A DNA stretch of 64,000 bases from Calditrichota bacterium (lineage in GTDB: Bacteria > Electryoneota > RPQS01): assembly GCA_020637445.1 (NCBI GenBank), contig JACJVZ010000001.1:124001-188000 (forward strand), in the 5' to 3' direction. Both the position numbers and the translations under genes were made by a program. The notes under the pieces are model-generated. The model was not told the origin of the DNA and ran no database searches. It saw only the letters and a list, made by a program, of their open reading frames with translations. This document shows positions 8,137 through 17,477 of the stretch, one piece after another. Positions within the stretch are counted from its first letter, which is position 1. Every line of letters starts with the position of its first letter.

Positions 8137-8801
8137 CAGACTAACCTACCTTCACGCACGGTCATTTTCTTAGCGCGGCGCGCAAGTTCCGTTGGACGGT
8201 GCGTCGTAAGTACGATAGCCGTACCGCGGGTGTGCGCAAAAGAGAGCAGCGATTCAATCAACTCCACGGATTCGCTGTCCAGATGCGCGAAGGGTTCGTC
8301 CGCCAGAAGTAAAACTGGAGAGTGAATCAACGCACGCGCCATCTGCAATCTTGCTTGCTCGCCGCCGGAAAGTTCATGCGGCTTCCGCAACGCGGCACCG
8401 GTCAGCCCGGCTTCAAGCAGAGCTTTTGTCCCGCGAGCTCGGCACTCCGAAGCAGGCACGCCCGCAATATGAAGGGGCAATGCAACATTGTCGAGGACCG
8501 ATTCCTCCTCCAAAAACATCGGCTGCTGAGTCACCACACCGAGTTTTCGCCGCAGCAACGGCTTCTTGTGGGTCGGCAAGGGACGCAACGAAATCCCCAC
8601 GACTTCGCCATAGCCCGCCGAGGGTGCAAGATGTCCATAGAGAGCTCTGACCAACGATGTTTTGCCGCTGCCGGTTGGTCCTTCGATGATGAGGAAGTCA
8701 CCGGCCTGTAAAATCAAATCCAGCCCGGCCAGAACTGTTTTTCCGCCATTAGAAATCGCGCAATTCTGGAGCAAAACAACGGGCTTACGTTCAGTGGTCA
8801 T
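8136..8801 (-). CDS. ftsE: FtsE-like cell-division ABC transporter ATPase
   Basis: 221 residues, the usual FtsE length. Walker A GPTGSGKT (41-48), Q-loop around Q92, signature LSGGEQ (144-149), Walker B LLLADEP (164-170) and switch His in LTTHRP (H201) are all present, so it should hydrolyse ATP. It lacks any membrane segment and pairs with the FtsX permease encoded directly downstream with overlapping stop and start codons. A LolD/MacB-type lipoprotein exporter ATPase is the main alternative, but the partner's FtsX topology favours FtsE. Confidence 0.88.
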   Translation of the reverse strand: MTTERKPVVLLQNCAISNGGKTVLAGLDLILQAGDFLIIEGPTGSGKTSLVRALYGHLAPSAGYGEVVGISLRPLPTHKKPLLRRKLGVVTQQPMFLEEESVLDNVALPLHIAGVPASECRARGTKALLEAGLTGAALRKPHELSGGEQARLQMARALIHSPVLLLADEPFAHLDSESVELIESLLSFAHTRGTAIVLTTHRPTELARRAKKMTVREGRLV

Positions 8802-8957
8802 TTAAGGAAGGATGAGCGGAATGATGGGATAGAGTGTGCAAGCGGGTTTCGCACGGTCTCTAATCAGACCATGCAGTGAAATTTTTAAGTTAATACCAAA
8901 CAAATAATTAAAATCAAGAACGAGGGTCAAATCTTTTTAGATTGCACCTTTTCACGC

Positions 8958-8987
8958 TTGCAAAAGTGAGAGGAAATTGAGTATATT
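8958..8987 (+). promoter_or_regulatory. Candidate sigma-70-type promoter of hppA
   Basis: TTGCAA at 8958-8963 and TATATT at 8982-8987, separated by 18 bases, about 90 bases before the hppA start, in an AT-rich intergenic stretch (8802-9079). Promoter consensus may differ in this lineage. Confidence 0.35.
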
Positions 8988-9079
8988 CTTGGTCTTAAGA
9001 CGAAAGACGTGAAAAAATGGCAACATGCCATTGTCTATGTCAAGGTAAGCAGGGTCCAAGTTAAAAGTCAAGGAGCAGC

Positions 9080-11077
9080 ATGCCAAATCCCGGAATAATC
9101 TCCCTCGTGGCGGGTGCAGTCGGTCTCGTAATCGCATTTCTGATCTATGGAATGGTCAAGAAGCAGCCTGCGGGAACGGACGTGATGAAAAGTCTCGCGG
9201 AAAAGATTCACAAAGGCGCCATGGTCTTTCTGAAGGCCGAATACAAGATATTGGCGGGCTTCGTGGTTCTCGTAGCGGTGCTTTTGTTCTTTTTCCACCC
9301 CGAACATGAAACCGCATACGCGTTCATCGTCGGCGCCGCCTGTTCGATGTTAGCCGGTTACATTGGCATGAATGCCGCAACGATTGCGAACGTCCGCACG
9401 ACGTGGGCAGCCAAGGAAAAGGGTCAAGGTCCCGCATTGGTTACCGCGTTTTCCGGCGGAGCGGTGATGGGTTTGGCCGTCGCGTCGTTGGGCTTGATTG
9501 GCTTGGGCGGCTTGTACTACATGCTGGACTTGAATCCCAATGTCAAGGTCGAAGATGCGCTTGTAGGGATGTCGATGGGTGCGTCCTCAATCGCGCTTTT
9601 CGCCCGTGTCGGTGGCGGTATCTTCACCAAAGCTGCTGACGTAGGTGCCGACCTCGTGGGCAAGATGGAGTACAATTTGAACGAAGACGATCCGCGCAAC
9701 CCCGCCGTGATCGCCGACAATGTCGGTGACAACGTGGGCGACACCGCCGGAATGGGCGCGGACTTGTTTGAAAGCTATGTCGGCTCGATAGTCGCGGCCA
9801 TCGCGATTGCCGGAACAGGTGCCGCCTATGCATCGCAGAAACTGGCCTTCATGGGCTATCCGATGTTCCTCGCGGTTGCCGGTTTGGTCGCGTCGGTGGT
9901 TGGTATCTTTGCCGTCCGGTTGTTCCAAAAGGGCGATCCTGCGAAAGCGCTGTCATCAGGAACGCTGATTTCCGCGCTTCTTTTCTGGGTCTTCGGTTAT
10001 TTCGTTACGACCGCTCTTGACTTGAAAATGGGCGTATTCTGGGCGATGGTGTCCGGTTCGGTAGTCGGTGGTTTGATTGGCCGCATCACGGAATACTACA
10101 CGTCCGGCAGTCCGGTGCAGAAGATTGCGAAGTCGTCGATGACGGGATCCGCCACGACCATCATCACGGGCGTGGCCGTCGGTCTTGAATCCGTTGCGAT
10201 TCCGATTATCTTGATCGGCGCTTCGATTTGGACGAGCTTTTATTTCGCGGACCTCTATGGTATCGCTATTGCCGGTATGGGTATGCTCGCCACGGTGGGC
10301 ATCGTGATGGCCGTCGACGCGTACGGTCCGATCGCGGACAACGCGGGTGGTATTTCCGAGCAGGCTCACTTGGGTCCCGAAGTTCGCAAGATTACCGACA
10401 AGCTCGACAGTTTGGGCAACACGACCGCCGCGATCGGCAAGGGTTTCGCGATTGGATCTGCGGCTTTGGCTGCGCTCGCGTTGTTCTCCGCCTACACGAC
10501 GGCAGTCGGTATCGACATGATCAACCTCGTGGATGCGAAGGTTGTGATCGGTTTGTTCCTTGGTGGCATGATGGCATTTTGGATCGGCGCATTGACGATG
10601 ACGGCTGTCGGTCGCGCGGCCTCGGCGATGGTGAACGAGGTTCGCCGCCAGTTTACCGAAATCAAGGGATTGTTGGAAGGTAAAGAAGGTGTGGAACCCG
10701 ACATCGAACGCTGCGTCGCGATTTCCACTCAAGGCTCGCTGCGCGAAATGATTTTGCCCGGCGTGTCCGCGATTTTGGCTCCGATCATTGTCGGTTTCAC
10801 ACTTGGACCGCAGGCGCTCGGCGGGCTGCTGGCAGGTGCGACGCTGGCCGGCGTGCTGTTGGCACTCTTTATGGCCAATGCAGGTGGTGCATGGGACAAC
10901 GCCAAGAAGTACATTGAATCCGGAGAACACGGCGGCAAGGGCTCGGATGCTCATAAGGCTGCCGTCGTCGGCGACACGGTAGGCGATCCATTCAAGGATA
11001 CGACCGGTCCGTCGATGAATATCTTGATCAAGTTGATGGCGATCGTGGCACTCGTGCTCGCGCCGCTGCTTAAGTAG
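9080..11077 (+). CDS. hppA: Membrane-bound ion-translocating pyrophosphatase
   Basis: 665 residues, the usual length for this family of about 16 membrane helices. It couples hydrolysis of pyrophosphate to export of H+ and/or Na+. The hallmark substrate-binding loops are visible: GADLVGKMEYNLNEDDPRNP followed by NVGDNVGDTAGMGADLFESY, a second Asp-rich loop DAYGPIADNAGGISE, and a third near the C-terminus (GDTVGDPFKDTTGP). The segment GNTTAAIGKGFAIGSAAL has Ala where potassium-independent enzymes carry Lys, so I read it as the potassium-dependent type; the ion pumped cannot be decided by eye. An AAGGAG sits 4 bases before the ATG. It is flanked by its own promoter-like site and a strong terminator, so it is probably monocistronic. 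Confidence 0.97.
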   Translation: MPNPGIISLVAGAVGLVIAFLIYGMVKKQPAGTDVMKSLAEKIHKGAMVFLKAEYKILAGFVVLVAVLLFFFHPEHETAYAFIVGAACSMLAGYIGMNAATIANVRTTWAAKEKGQGPALVTAFSGGAVMGLAVASLGLIGLGGLYYMLDLNPNVKVEDALVGMSMGASSIALFARVGGGIFTKAADVGADLVGKMEYNLNEDDPRNPAVIADNVGDNVGDTAGMGADLFESYVGSIVAAIAIAGTGAAYASQKLAFMGYPMFLAVAGLVASVVGIFAVRLFQKGDPAKALSSGTLISALLFWVFGYFVTTALDLKMGVFWAMVSGSVVGGLIGRITEYYTSGSPVQKIAKSSMTGSATTIITGVAVGLESVAIPIILIGASIWTSFYFADLYGIAIAGMGMLATVGIVMAVDAYGPIADNAGGISEQAHLGPEVRKITDKLDSLGNTTAAIGKGFAIGSAALAALALFSAYTTAVGIDMINLVDAKVVIGLFLGGMMAFWIGALTMTAVGRAASAMVNEVRRQFTEIKGLLEGKEGVEPDIERCVAISTQGSLREMILPGVSAILAPIIVGFTLGPQALGGLLAGATLAGVLLALFMANAGGAWDNAKKYIESGEHGGKGSDAHKAAVVGDTVGDPFKDTTGPSMNILIKLMAIVALVLAPLLK

Positions 11078-11100
11078 ATTCGATTAGTATGAAAGTGAAA

Positions 11101-11130
11101 CGGGCGACCATGTTGGTCGCCCGTTTTTTT
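11101..11130 (+). terminator. Intrinsic terminator of hppA
   Basis: Perfect 10-bp stem CGGGCGACCA with loop TGT and a following run of seven T. It also overlaps the last bases of the convergent znuB-like gene. Confidence 0.9.
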
Positions 11131-11935
11131 ATTGTGATTTTGCGAATACTCTCGCAACCAAGAACAGCGCGAAGAGCAAGAGCACGATAATAGGGCCCGG
11201 CGAGAGTCCATAGTTCACGGCAATGACCGCGCCGACCAAAGATGTGAACGCACCCATGAGAACGGACATCGTTACCACGGTCGAAGCTCTTTGACTCATC
11301 AGTCCCGCCGTGGCGCCCGGAATCACCAAGAGTGCGCCAACCAACAGCACTCCGGCAATTTTCATTGCCAATGCAATCGTAACAGCTAAAACCGACAGGC
11401 TTCCCAAATGCAGCAATTTGACCGGCAGTCCGGCGATGCGCGCGCCTTCAGGATCAAACAAGAAGAGCAACAACTCTTCCCAATAGAACACGAGAGCTAA
11501 GACGACCACCAGGGCCAGCGCCGCGAGGAAATACACGTCGCCAAGAAATACTTGATCAAGAGAGCCGACGAGAAACTCTTCAAGGTGTCCGCCGCCGCAA
11601 TCGTCGTGACTGTGCATCTGGTCATGCACTCCCGACAGCAAAAGTCCGAACGCGACGGCCGCGGCCAACAGGATGCCGATGGCACTGTCAGAGGAAATGT
11701 CGTCACGTTTGGGCAAGAGTCCGACCGCGATGCTAAAGATCAAAGCAGTCAAGAGTGCCACGGGAAACACGGGCCAATGTAAAAACAGAGCAAGTCCGAC
11801 TCCCGCGATCATTCCGTGTGAGGCTCCATGTCCCATGAAAGCCATCCGGCGATGCACAACCATGAACGACTGAGCGCCGCAAGAAATTCCGAGCAAGACG
11901 GCCGCGACCAGCATCGGCCAAAACTCAATGTTCAT
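11129..11935 (-). CDS. znuB: ZnuB-like metal ABC transporter permease (ABC-3 family)
   Basis: 268 residues, strongly hydrophobic, with about eight membrane helices as in ZnuB/MntB/TroC permeases. Family signatures include HRRMAFMGHGASHGMIAGV near the N-terminus and LLVIPGATAGLMSQR near the C-terminus. A cytoplasmic or loop segment rich in His (H104, H108, H110, H117, with a Cys) is typical of zinc-handling members. Its start overlaps the end of the ATPase gene by 11 bases. No periplasmic metal-binding protein (ZnuA) is encoded in the window. Manganese or iron specificity cannot be excluded; the His-rich segments here and in the partner ATPase favour zinc. Confidence 0.85.
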   Translation of the reverse strand: MNIEFWPMLVAAVLLGISCGAQSFMVVHRRMAFMGHGASHGMIAGVGLALFLHWPVFPVALLTALIFSIAVGLLPKRDDISSDSAIGILLAAAVAFGLLLSGVHDQMHSHDDCGGGHLEEFLVGSLDQVFLGDVYFLAALALVVVLALVFYWEELLLFLFDPEGARIAGLPVKLLHLGSLSVLAVTIALAMKIAGVLLVGALLVIPGATAGLMSQRASTVVTMSVLMGAFTSLVGAVIAVNYGLSPGPIIVLLLFALFLVARVFAKSQ

Positions 11936-12707
11936 GGGGGCCTACCACCATATGCGGAAGTGAGTGATCGTGGAACACCAGCTTCGCGGGGCATCCGTAG
12001 ATCTTTTCGACGTCCGCGGTCGAGAGCTTTTCGGGCGCGTCGTGAAAATGAAGCTGTACATTTAGACAAGCGAGCCGGTCGCAGATAGGAGATATTGCAC
12101 CGACGTCGTGCGACACCAGCACAACCGTAAGTTTACGCTCCAGCCGCCATTCGGCGAGCCACTGATTCAGCAAGTCTTGCCCCTGCGCATCGACTCCAAC
12201 CGTCGGCTCATCCAGAAGCAGGAGTTCCGGTTCATGCACCAGTGCCCGCGCCACCAGGATTCTTTGTTTTTGTCCGCCGGAAAGAGTCCACCAGGTTTTG
12301 TTTTTGTGCGTGGTCATCCCGACTCGTTCGAGCGCGCGCGCAGTCTTTTGTTCGCTTGCGCTTTTACCGAGCTTTGGTAAGCCGTGTGCGAGGAGTCCCA
12401 TCGCAACAACTTGCTCTGCCGTGACGGGAAAGCGCGCCGTAAATTCGCGCTGCTGCGGAACGTGCCCGACTTTGCGCCGCCAGTTCGTTCCCGTGCGCGG
12501 GTCATCTCCAAACACACGCACGCTGCCGGACAACGGGGCTTCCAATCCCAGCAGCAGTTTTAGCAGCGTGGATTTTCCCCCGCCGTTAGGTCCGATCAGT
12601 CCGACAAACGCACCCGCTTCCAGTTCCAGCGAAACATGTTCAAGCGCGTTCGTATTTCCATAACGAAAAGTTACGTCGGACAATGTTACAATTGAATTCG
12701 TACTCAA
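11925..12707 (-). CDS. znuC: ZnuC-like metal ABC transporter ATPase
   Basis: 260 residues. Walker A GPNGGGKS (39-46), Q-loop Q85 (VPQQ), signature LSGGQ (142-146), Walker B LLLLDEP (162-168) and switch H190 are intact. The C-terminal tail is His-rich (six His in about the last 16 residues), as in many zinc-transport ATPases, and may sense or buffer metal. It overlaps the start of the permease gene and its own start overlaps the stop of the metallo-beta-lactamase-fold gene (12704-12707), so all three are co-translated. Confidence 0.88.
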   Translation of the reverse strand: MSTNSIVTLSDVTFRYGNTNALEHVSLELEAGAFVGLIGPNGGGKSTLLKLLLGLEAPLSGSVRVFGDDPRTGTNWRRKVGHVPQQREFTARFPVTAEQVVAMGLLAHGLPKLGKSASEQKTARALERVGMTTHKNKTWWTLSGGQKQRILVARALVHEPELLLLDEPTVGVDAQGQDLLNQWLAEWRLERKLTVVLVSHDVGAISPICDRLACLNVQLHFHDAPEKLSTADVEKIYGCPAKLVFHDHSLPHMVVGPHEH

Positions 12708-13540
12708 GGCTGCTTATGTAAGTTTTGAAGTGAATCTTCTTGGAGCACGTCAAGCGTGTGCTCGAGTAAGGATAAGTCTCCGATCTTTCCGTGTCCGGGA
12801 ATCACAATTTGGGGAGCCAGCGGCAGCAGAGAGCGCACGGAGTTAGGCCAATCGCGCATCACTGCGTCGCTCTTGTTGCCCACACGCTTTCCGGCAAGAA
12901 TGAGACAACCGCCGAACAAAACATTGCGCTCCGGCAGCCAGACCACAACATTGTCGGGCGAATGTCCCGCACCGGGAAAGATCGTTCGTACTTCTTCATC
13001 ATCAAACTGCAGGGAAAGACCCTGCTTGAGAGGAAACAGCGAGTCCGGAGCGGCAAGTTCCAAATTCTGAAAGTACTCTGACCACAGCGAATCTCCGCCG
13101 ACGTAGTCCAGCAAGAGAACCCGCATAGGATCGATTCTGCTTTCGAGGAGTTCCGCACACAAATCCGACCCGTACACGGGAATACCGCGCTCTAAATAGA
13201 CCTCATTCCCACCTGTTCTGTCATTGTGGAAGTGTGTATTGATCGCGGCAAACCGGAGGGGATGAAACTTGTCAATGAGCCAGTCAAGCCAGAGTGCGGT
13301 GCTAAGGGTATCGTTTGGAGAGTCCACCAGCAGAAGCGTCGAGTCGCGCATCAGGGCGGCCAGAAAATTCGAGGTATACGGAGAGTCGTGGGTCCCGACA
13401 ATCGTACTTTTGTCTAAGGCAGTCTCCGTCACCCTCCCGAACTGCGTTTCGCAAACGACTTGCGCCGGTTCGGAAGCTGGCAGTATAGACGCATGCACTA
13501 AGATACTTGCAACAATCAAACAAGTCAGTGACTTTGTCAT
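12704..13540 (-). CDS. Subclass B1-type metallo-beta-lactamase-fold hydrolase, exported
   Basis: 278 residues from the ATG at 13540, which gives a proper signal peptide (MTKSLTCLIVASILVHASIL then PASEPA); the frame runs 19 codons further up into the preceding gene but that extension spoils the signal. All six zinc ligands of B1 enzymes are present: H103, H105 and D107 in THFHNDRTGG, H193 in GAGHSPDNVVVW, C212 in LFGGCLI, and H250 in VIPGHG. The Cys ligand in a GGC motif is specific to B1. The Lys that B1 lactamases carry three residues after that Cys (substrate carboxylate contact) is a Leu here, so the substrate may not be a beta-lactam. Coupled with a zinc importer downstream. Confidence 0.85.
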   Translation of the reverse strand: MTKSLTCLIVASILVHASILPASEPAQVVCETQFGRVTETALDKSTIVGTHDSPYTSNFLAALMRDSTLLLVDSPNDTLSTALWLDWLIDKFHPLRFAAINTHFHNDRTGGNEVYLERGIPVYGSDLCAELLESRIDPMRVLLLDYVGGDSLWSEYFQNLELAAPDSLFPLKQGLSLQFDDEEVRTIFPGAGHSPDNVVVWLPERNVLFGGCLILAGKRVGNKSDAVMRDWPNSVRSLLPLAPQIVIPGHGKIGDLSLLEHTLDVLQEDSLQNLHKQP

Positions 13541-13544
13541 GCGT

Positions 13545-14444
13545 CTAATCACGAGAGGGTTCGGCAATCGCCGGAGTTCTGGGTTCCAGGACGACAATTA
13601 GAATACACAGGACGATAAGTACCGCCCCGACCAATGTCCAGCCTGTGGGAACTTCTGAAAAAATAGACCATCCCAAGAGCGTCGCACCAACGGGTTCGCC
13701 TAAGATCGAAGCAGACACGACAAATGCCGGGAGATATCCGACGGCGAAATTTAAGAGAGTATGTCCAATAAGGGTTGGGACCAGCGCGAGCAGCAAAAGC
13801 GCCGTCCAGCTATCGCTCGTGAAGCCTGTCAGAGGTTTGTGTGCAAAGCCCGCCAAGGCCATTAGAATAATCGATCCACTGACATGCATCACGAGCATAA
13901 ACGGAACGATCGGCGTGGTTTTGCGAAACGTTCTCGCAAACAGCACAAAGACGGCGGCCAAAACCGACGCGGCCAAGGCCAGCAAATTCCCGGTCAGTGC
14001 TGTTTCTCCGCTGCCTCCGCCAAATGTAATCGCCGCCATTCCCGCCACGGCGCCAAAAATCGCGATCCGGCTCAGCCAACTGACGGCTTCCTTGAGGAAG
14101 ATCGTGCCCAAAAAGGCGGTGAATATCGGTTGAGTACAGGTCAGAAACGTAGACGCGGCGATAGACGTATAACTTAGGCTGGTGATAAAGCAAACTTGAT
14201 GCAGGGCAATAATCGCCGTGGCACCGAAAATTCCGAGCAGCTTTTTCGGCCCCATTTCCCTCAGAGCCTGCCGCACGGTAGGGCTTAAAAGCGCAAACAG
14301 GAAGATAATCGCGCAAAACCCGCTGCGCCAAAATGCCGCCGCCATTGGCGGAACATGTGCAGACCGGATGAAGATCGCCGCCGTCGAAACGGCCAAGATA
14401 GCGGGGAAAAGGGCGACTTTTGCGCGAGCTGGGAAGTCGGTCAA
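13545..14444 (-). CDS. EamA/DMT-superfamily transporter
   Basis: 299 residues with ten predicted membrane helices in two homologous halves, as in EamA-type drug/metabolite transporters. Typical sequence marks are AAAFWRSGFCAIIFLF in helix 2, SLSYTSIAASTFLTCTQPIFTA near helix 4, and LNFAVGYLPAFVVSASILGEPVGATLLGW in the second half. Members export amino acids or other metabolites or drugs; the substrate cannot be told. Its stop lies 4 bases before the ATG of the metallo-beta-lactamase-fold gene, so it heads a four-gene minus-strand operon. Confidence 0.88.
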   Translation of the reverse strand: MTDFPARAKVALFPAILAVSTAAIFIRSAHVPPMAAAFWRSGFCAIIFLFALLSPTVRQALREMGPKKLLGIFGATAIIALHQVCFITSLSYTSIAASTFLTCTQPIFTAFLGTIFLKEAVSWLSRIAIFGAVAGMAAITFGGGSGETALTGNLLALAASVLAAVFVLFARTFRKTTPIVPFMLVMHVSGSIILMALAGFAHKPLTGFTSDSWTALLLLALVPTLIGHTLLNFAVGYLPAFVVSASILGEPVGATLLGWSIFSEVPTGWTLVGAVLIVLCILIVVLEPRTPAIAEPSRD

Positions 14445-14622
14445 GATGGGTCTATTGAGTTTAAGAGTCTGTCACAGGGCTTGCAACCTGATTTCGGACT
14501 GACTTCCAGCCCGTAAGTTCAGAAAATATACAAAACGACCCTGAGATTCACAATTGGCCGGTCTTGGACAAATGGGCCAGTTGCGCTTGCAAGAGGTTGT
14601 ATTTTTTGATATTTTGAGGATT

Positions 14623-15837
14623 ATGAAGATGAAAACGACCGGAATATTCCTGTGCCTGATGTTCCTTTGGACCACCAGTGGCCATAGCCAGTACTTGGCA
14701 GTGCGCGGCAGTGTTCCGCTTACGCCTCGTACCGATGTGGCGATTTCCGGGACAAGTGCCTTTGCCTGTGGCGCAAACTCCCTGAGTATTGTGTCGTTTT
14801 TTAATCCGTCTTCTCCGGCCGTGACCGGTCAGGTTGCCCCGGGCGTGGGAGATCTTTTGGCCGTTGCCGTGAATGACGGCTATGCCTATTGCGCGGGCAA
14901 CGTGAGCGGCATTGTGGTGATCGACGTCAGTGATTTGTCCGATCCGACATGGGTACGCAACGTACAGGCCGCCGCACCGGTCTTGCACGTTTCCGTCAGT
15001 GACACGTTTTTGGCGGTTTCGACGTCACTCAATGTGACGCTGTACGGGTTGAGGAATCCGGAGCAGCCGCATTTCTTGGCGACATTTGGCCGTCCGGCCA
15101 ATCGCGTGGCAATCGACGCCGGCACACGCAAGATTCACTGTGCAGGCACGACCGGAGCTTTTCTATTGGGCTGGACAGTGAATCAAGGTGTCGTGACCTT
15201 GAGCAGTGCCGATGAGTTCGGTTCGACTGCTTTTACTCACGTTGCTCTGGGAAACTCGTACGCCAACTATATTCAGAACCTCCAGTTCAGCGCGCTGAAC
15301 AAGACCACTTATTCGCTCGCCGGGCAATATGGAGCCGTGGCCCAAATCACCGCGCTGGCTTCGGGATCGAATTTCTCGGTCATTGGGCTGGCAACCAGCG
15401 GTGTCGAGTACCTCCGGCAAACGAATGCAACTCCGGTATTTTCATCGTCCGTGCAAACTCCCGGCGGGGTTGCAGGCTTGGCCATATCTTCGAACGAACA
15501 GCTAATGGTCGCGGCAACTTCTGCGGGCGTCACCATAATCGCAAATTCGCCGCTTGCATCGGACCCTGTGGCACCGCTGCCTGAAGCGTTCACTTTGTCT
15601 GCTTTTCCCAATCCGTTTAACAGCCGAACGACCCTTTCTTGGACGGGTTCATTGCACGGTGGTGCTGAGCTTTCCGTTACCGACATACTTGGTCGCGAGG
15701 TCATGCGGTCGGCGGTGCCCGCAGGCACCAACACGCGGCAATTGGATTTTAGCGGTTTGGGGGCGGGAAGCTATTTCGTGAACTTTGAGACGCCACAAAC
15801 ACGCTCTGAACCATTGCGTGTGATCTACCTCCCCTAA
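14623..15837 (+). CDS. Secreted beta-propeller-like protein with C-terminal sorting domain
   Basis: 404 residues from the ATG at 14623 (GAGG upstream; it opens a signal peptide MKMKTTGIFLCLMFLW ending near GHSQ). Residues about 30-310 show repeated short strands of the form GYAYCAGNVSGIVVIDVSDLSDP and DTFLAVSTSLNVTLYGLRNP, like LVIVD-type propeller repeats. The last 80 residues begin LPEAFTLSAFPNPFNSRTTL (from about residue 325) and end in a strand-rich tail with the type of C-terminal domain used as a type IX secretion or cell-surface sorting signal in FCB bacteria. Function unknown. Transcribed alone or leading the envelope genes downstream. Confidence 0.75.
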   Translation: MKMKTTGIFLCLMFLWTTSGHSQYLAVRGSVPLTPRTDVAISGTSAFACGANSLSIVSFFNPSSPAVTGQVAPGVGDLLAVAVNDGYAYCAGNVSGIVVIDVSDLSDPTWVRNVQAAAPVLHVSVSDTFLAVSTSLNVTLYGLRNPEQPHFLATFGRPANRVAIDAGTRKIHCAGTTGAFLLGWTVNQGVVTLSSADEFGSTAFTHVALGNSYANYIQNLQFSALNKTTYSLAGQYGAVAQITALASGSNFSVIGLATSGVEYLRQTNATPVFSSSVQTPGGVAGLAISSNEQLMVAATSAGVTIIANSPLASDPVAPLPEAFTLSAFPNPFNSRTTLSWTGSLHGGAELSVTDILGREVMRSAVPAGTNTRQLDFSGLGAGSYFVNFETPQTRSEPLRVIYLP

Positions 15838-15918
15838 AGTTCGCGCGTTCCGTTCGCTTTTCCGGGTCTCCGGGAACTCGACCTATCGTTTGCTCCATTC
15901 TCGAACAACCATTCGACT

Positions 15919-16245
15919 ATGAATTTCCTTCAACTCATCGTGGAGGCGCTGCTGTATTACTTGGCGTGCTCGCTGCTTGCCAAGAAAGAAGACGCGCCCG
16001 GCTTCATTCGTGTTTTGGTCGTTGTGCTCGCGCTGGCCTTTGTCTCCGGCGGAATCAACGCAGTACTTCCTAACTTCTGGATCTCGAGCGCGATCATCGC
16101 GATCATCAATTTCTTCATTTTGTGGATCGGCCTCGGAATAGGACTGTTCCGTACGGTGCTCGCATTGATTGCGGTGATGATTTTGCGTTCGCTGCTGCAA
16201 TATTACTTTGGTCCTACCGGACAAGGCCCCGCACTCTTCACCTAA
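15919..16245 (+). CDS. Small integral membrane protein, unrecognised
   Basis: 108 residues with about three membrane helices (roughly 4-20, 32-52 and 56-100), separated by a short charged loop KKEDAPG. No catalytic motif is visible. Its stop codon overlaps the ATG of the next gene (TAATG), so the two are co-translated and may act together in the envelope. Confidence 0.6.
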   Translation: MNFLQLIVEALLYYLACSLLAKKEDAPGFIRVLVVVLALAFVSGGINAVLPNFWISSAIIAIINFFILWIGLGIGLFRTVLALIAVMILRSLLQYYFGPTGQGPALFT

Positions 16246-17468
16246 TGCGACTACTTCTTACTCTATTGTTACTTGCTTCTGCCGCGCAGTCCGCTGAACT
16301 CACGCGGCAGAAATTTCTTTTGTCCTTTCCCGAGATCTCCTACGACGACAATAGTGTGTTCTTCTCGAACGACGAGTGGTCGGCTGTATTTGTTGGGAAA
16401 GAGGGCGCGATGTTTACGGTTCCGCGCGATTCCATCGAAATACCGACACCCCTTGAGAGCGGCCGTACGTGCAAAGTCGTCGTGGGAAACGCGACGTACT
16501 CGTGCAGCCCGCTCCGCGGCAACTCCCTTGTCCGGCAGGACGCGTTCGGCAATTCGGACAAGACGATCTCGGCGCCCAATGTCCGCGCGATGGAAGCCTT
16601 GGCCGAAGCATGGGATAAACCGGATGTATCTAAGGCGGACGTGACCGAAGAGCTCGGCCCGCTGTGTGAAGACGCGAGCAAGGTTTGGTTCGGATTGGTT
16701 GCTTATTATCGAAACGGACAGGACCCCGTGCCCGGTTTGGGCTGGTATGACACACGCACGGATCAATTCGGTCGAGTGTATGCCGCCTCACTTGAAGATT
16801 TTCTTCCGCGTTGGATCGGCGTGCGTCAGGATACAGTTTGGATATTTTGCGTCCCGACTGGAGCAGACGTCGGCGGAAAACTGTTGAATTATTCAATTCA
16901 GAGCGGGACGGTAGGCATCATAAGTCCCAGCGCTTACGGCATTCCCGGCGATACACTTTTGAATGTCGCGATGTGGAGGAACAACTTGCTTTTGGCCACG
17001 GAGAATGCGGTCGCCATCTGGCCGCATGGTAAAACACCGTGGGTCTGGCAAACGGACGCGTACGCCACTCGCGTAGGTACATGGCTCAAGTTTATGACGT
17101 TTGACATGGCCAACGGCCTGAAGGTCATTGGCGGAGATTTCTTTCCCTTGCCGATAAACAAACCTGCGCAGGCTTTCGCAAAAGTCGGCGATTGGATAGA
17201 GCTTCTTGCACCGACCGGCATCGAAGCAACGATGCCGTTAACCCGATGGAACAAGCGAAAAGACAGGTTTACGTCTATCGATTGGGGCTGCGGGGATCAA
17301 ATGTGTTTTGAACGGATAAAGATCAACGTGTCCGGCGCGAATCACGAAATGGATTTGCTCGACGCTCCGCTCGCTCCGCTTGGGGACGAAGGTTCACAGA
17401 AAAAAGTCGGCATGCGCGCGGGCTGGGCACCTGCGTATGACCTTGTGCCGGTACTAATGAAGAAGTAG
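16245..17468 (+). CDS. Exported protein, possible propeller fold, unrecognised
   Basis: 407 residues from the ATG at 16245, which overlaps the upstream stop and opens a clear signal peptide (MRLLLTLLLLASAAQSAEL). The mature part is rich in strands and Trp/Tyr, with repeated YDTRTDQFG / LLNYSIQSGTV / NNLLLATENAVAIWP type segments suggestive of a beta-propeller. Six or more Cys are present, consistent with a periplasmic or extracellular location. No family recognised. It ends 9 bases before the OmpA-domain gene. Confidence 0.6.
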   Translation: MRLLLTLLLLASAAQSAELTRQKFLLSFPEISYDDNSVFFSNDEWSAVFVGKEGAMFTVPRDSIEIPTPLESGRTCKVVVGNATYSCSPLRGNSLVRQDAFGNSDKTISAPNVRAMEALAEAWDKPDVSKADVTEELGPLCEDASKVWFGLVAYYRNGQDPVPGLGWYDTRTDQFGRVYAASLEDFLPRWIGVRQDTVWIFCVPTGADVGGKLLNYSIQSGTVGIISPSAYGIPGDTLLNVAMWRNNLLLATENAVAIWPHGKTPWVWQTDAYATRVGTWLKFMTFDMANGLKVIGGDFFPLPINKPAQAFAKVGDWIELLAPTGIEATMPLTRWNKRKDRFTSIDWGCGDQMCFERIKINVSGANHEMDLLDAPLAPLGDEGSQKKVGMRAGWAPAYDLVPVLMKK

Positions 17469-17477
17469 ATTGGTTAC

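Noticed and set aside
9956..10954. Long open frame on the minus strand opposite hppA (332 codons)
   Set aside because: It lies fully within the strongly supported hppA gene, is rich in Arg, His and Asn as expected of a shadow frame, and has no ribosome site or recognisable motif.
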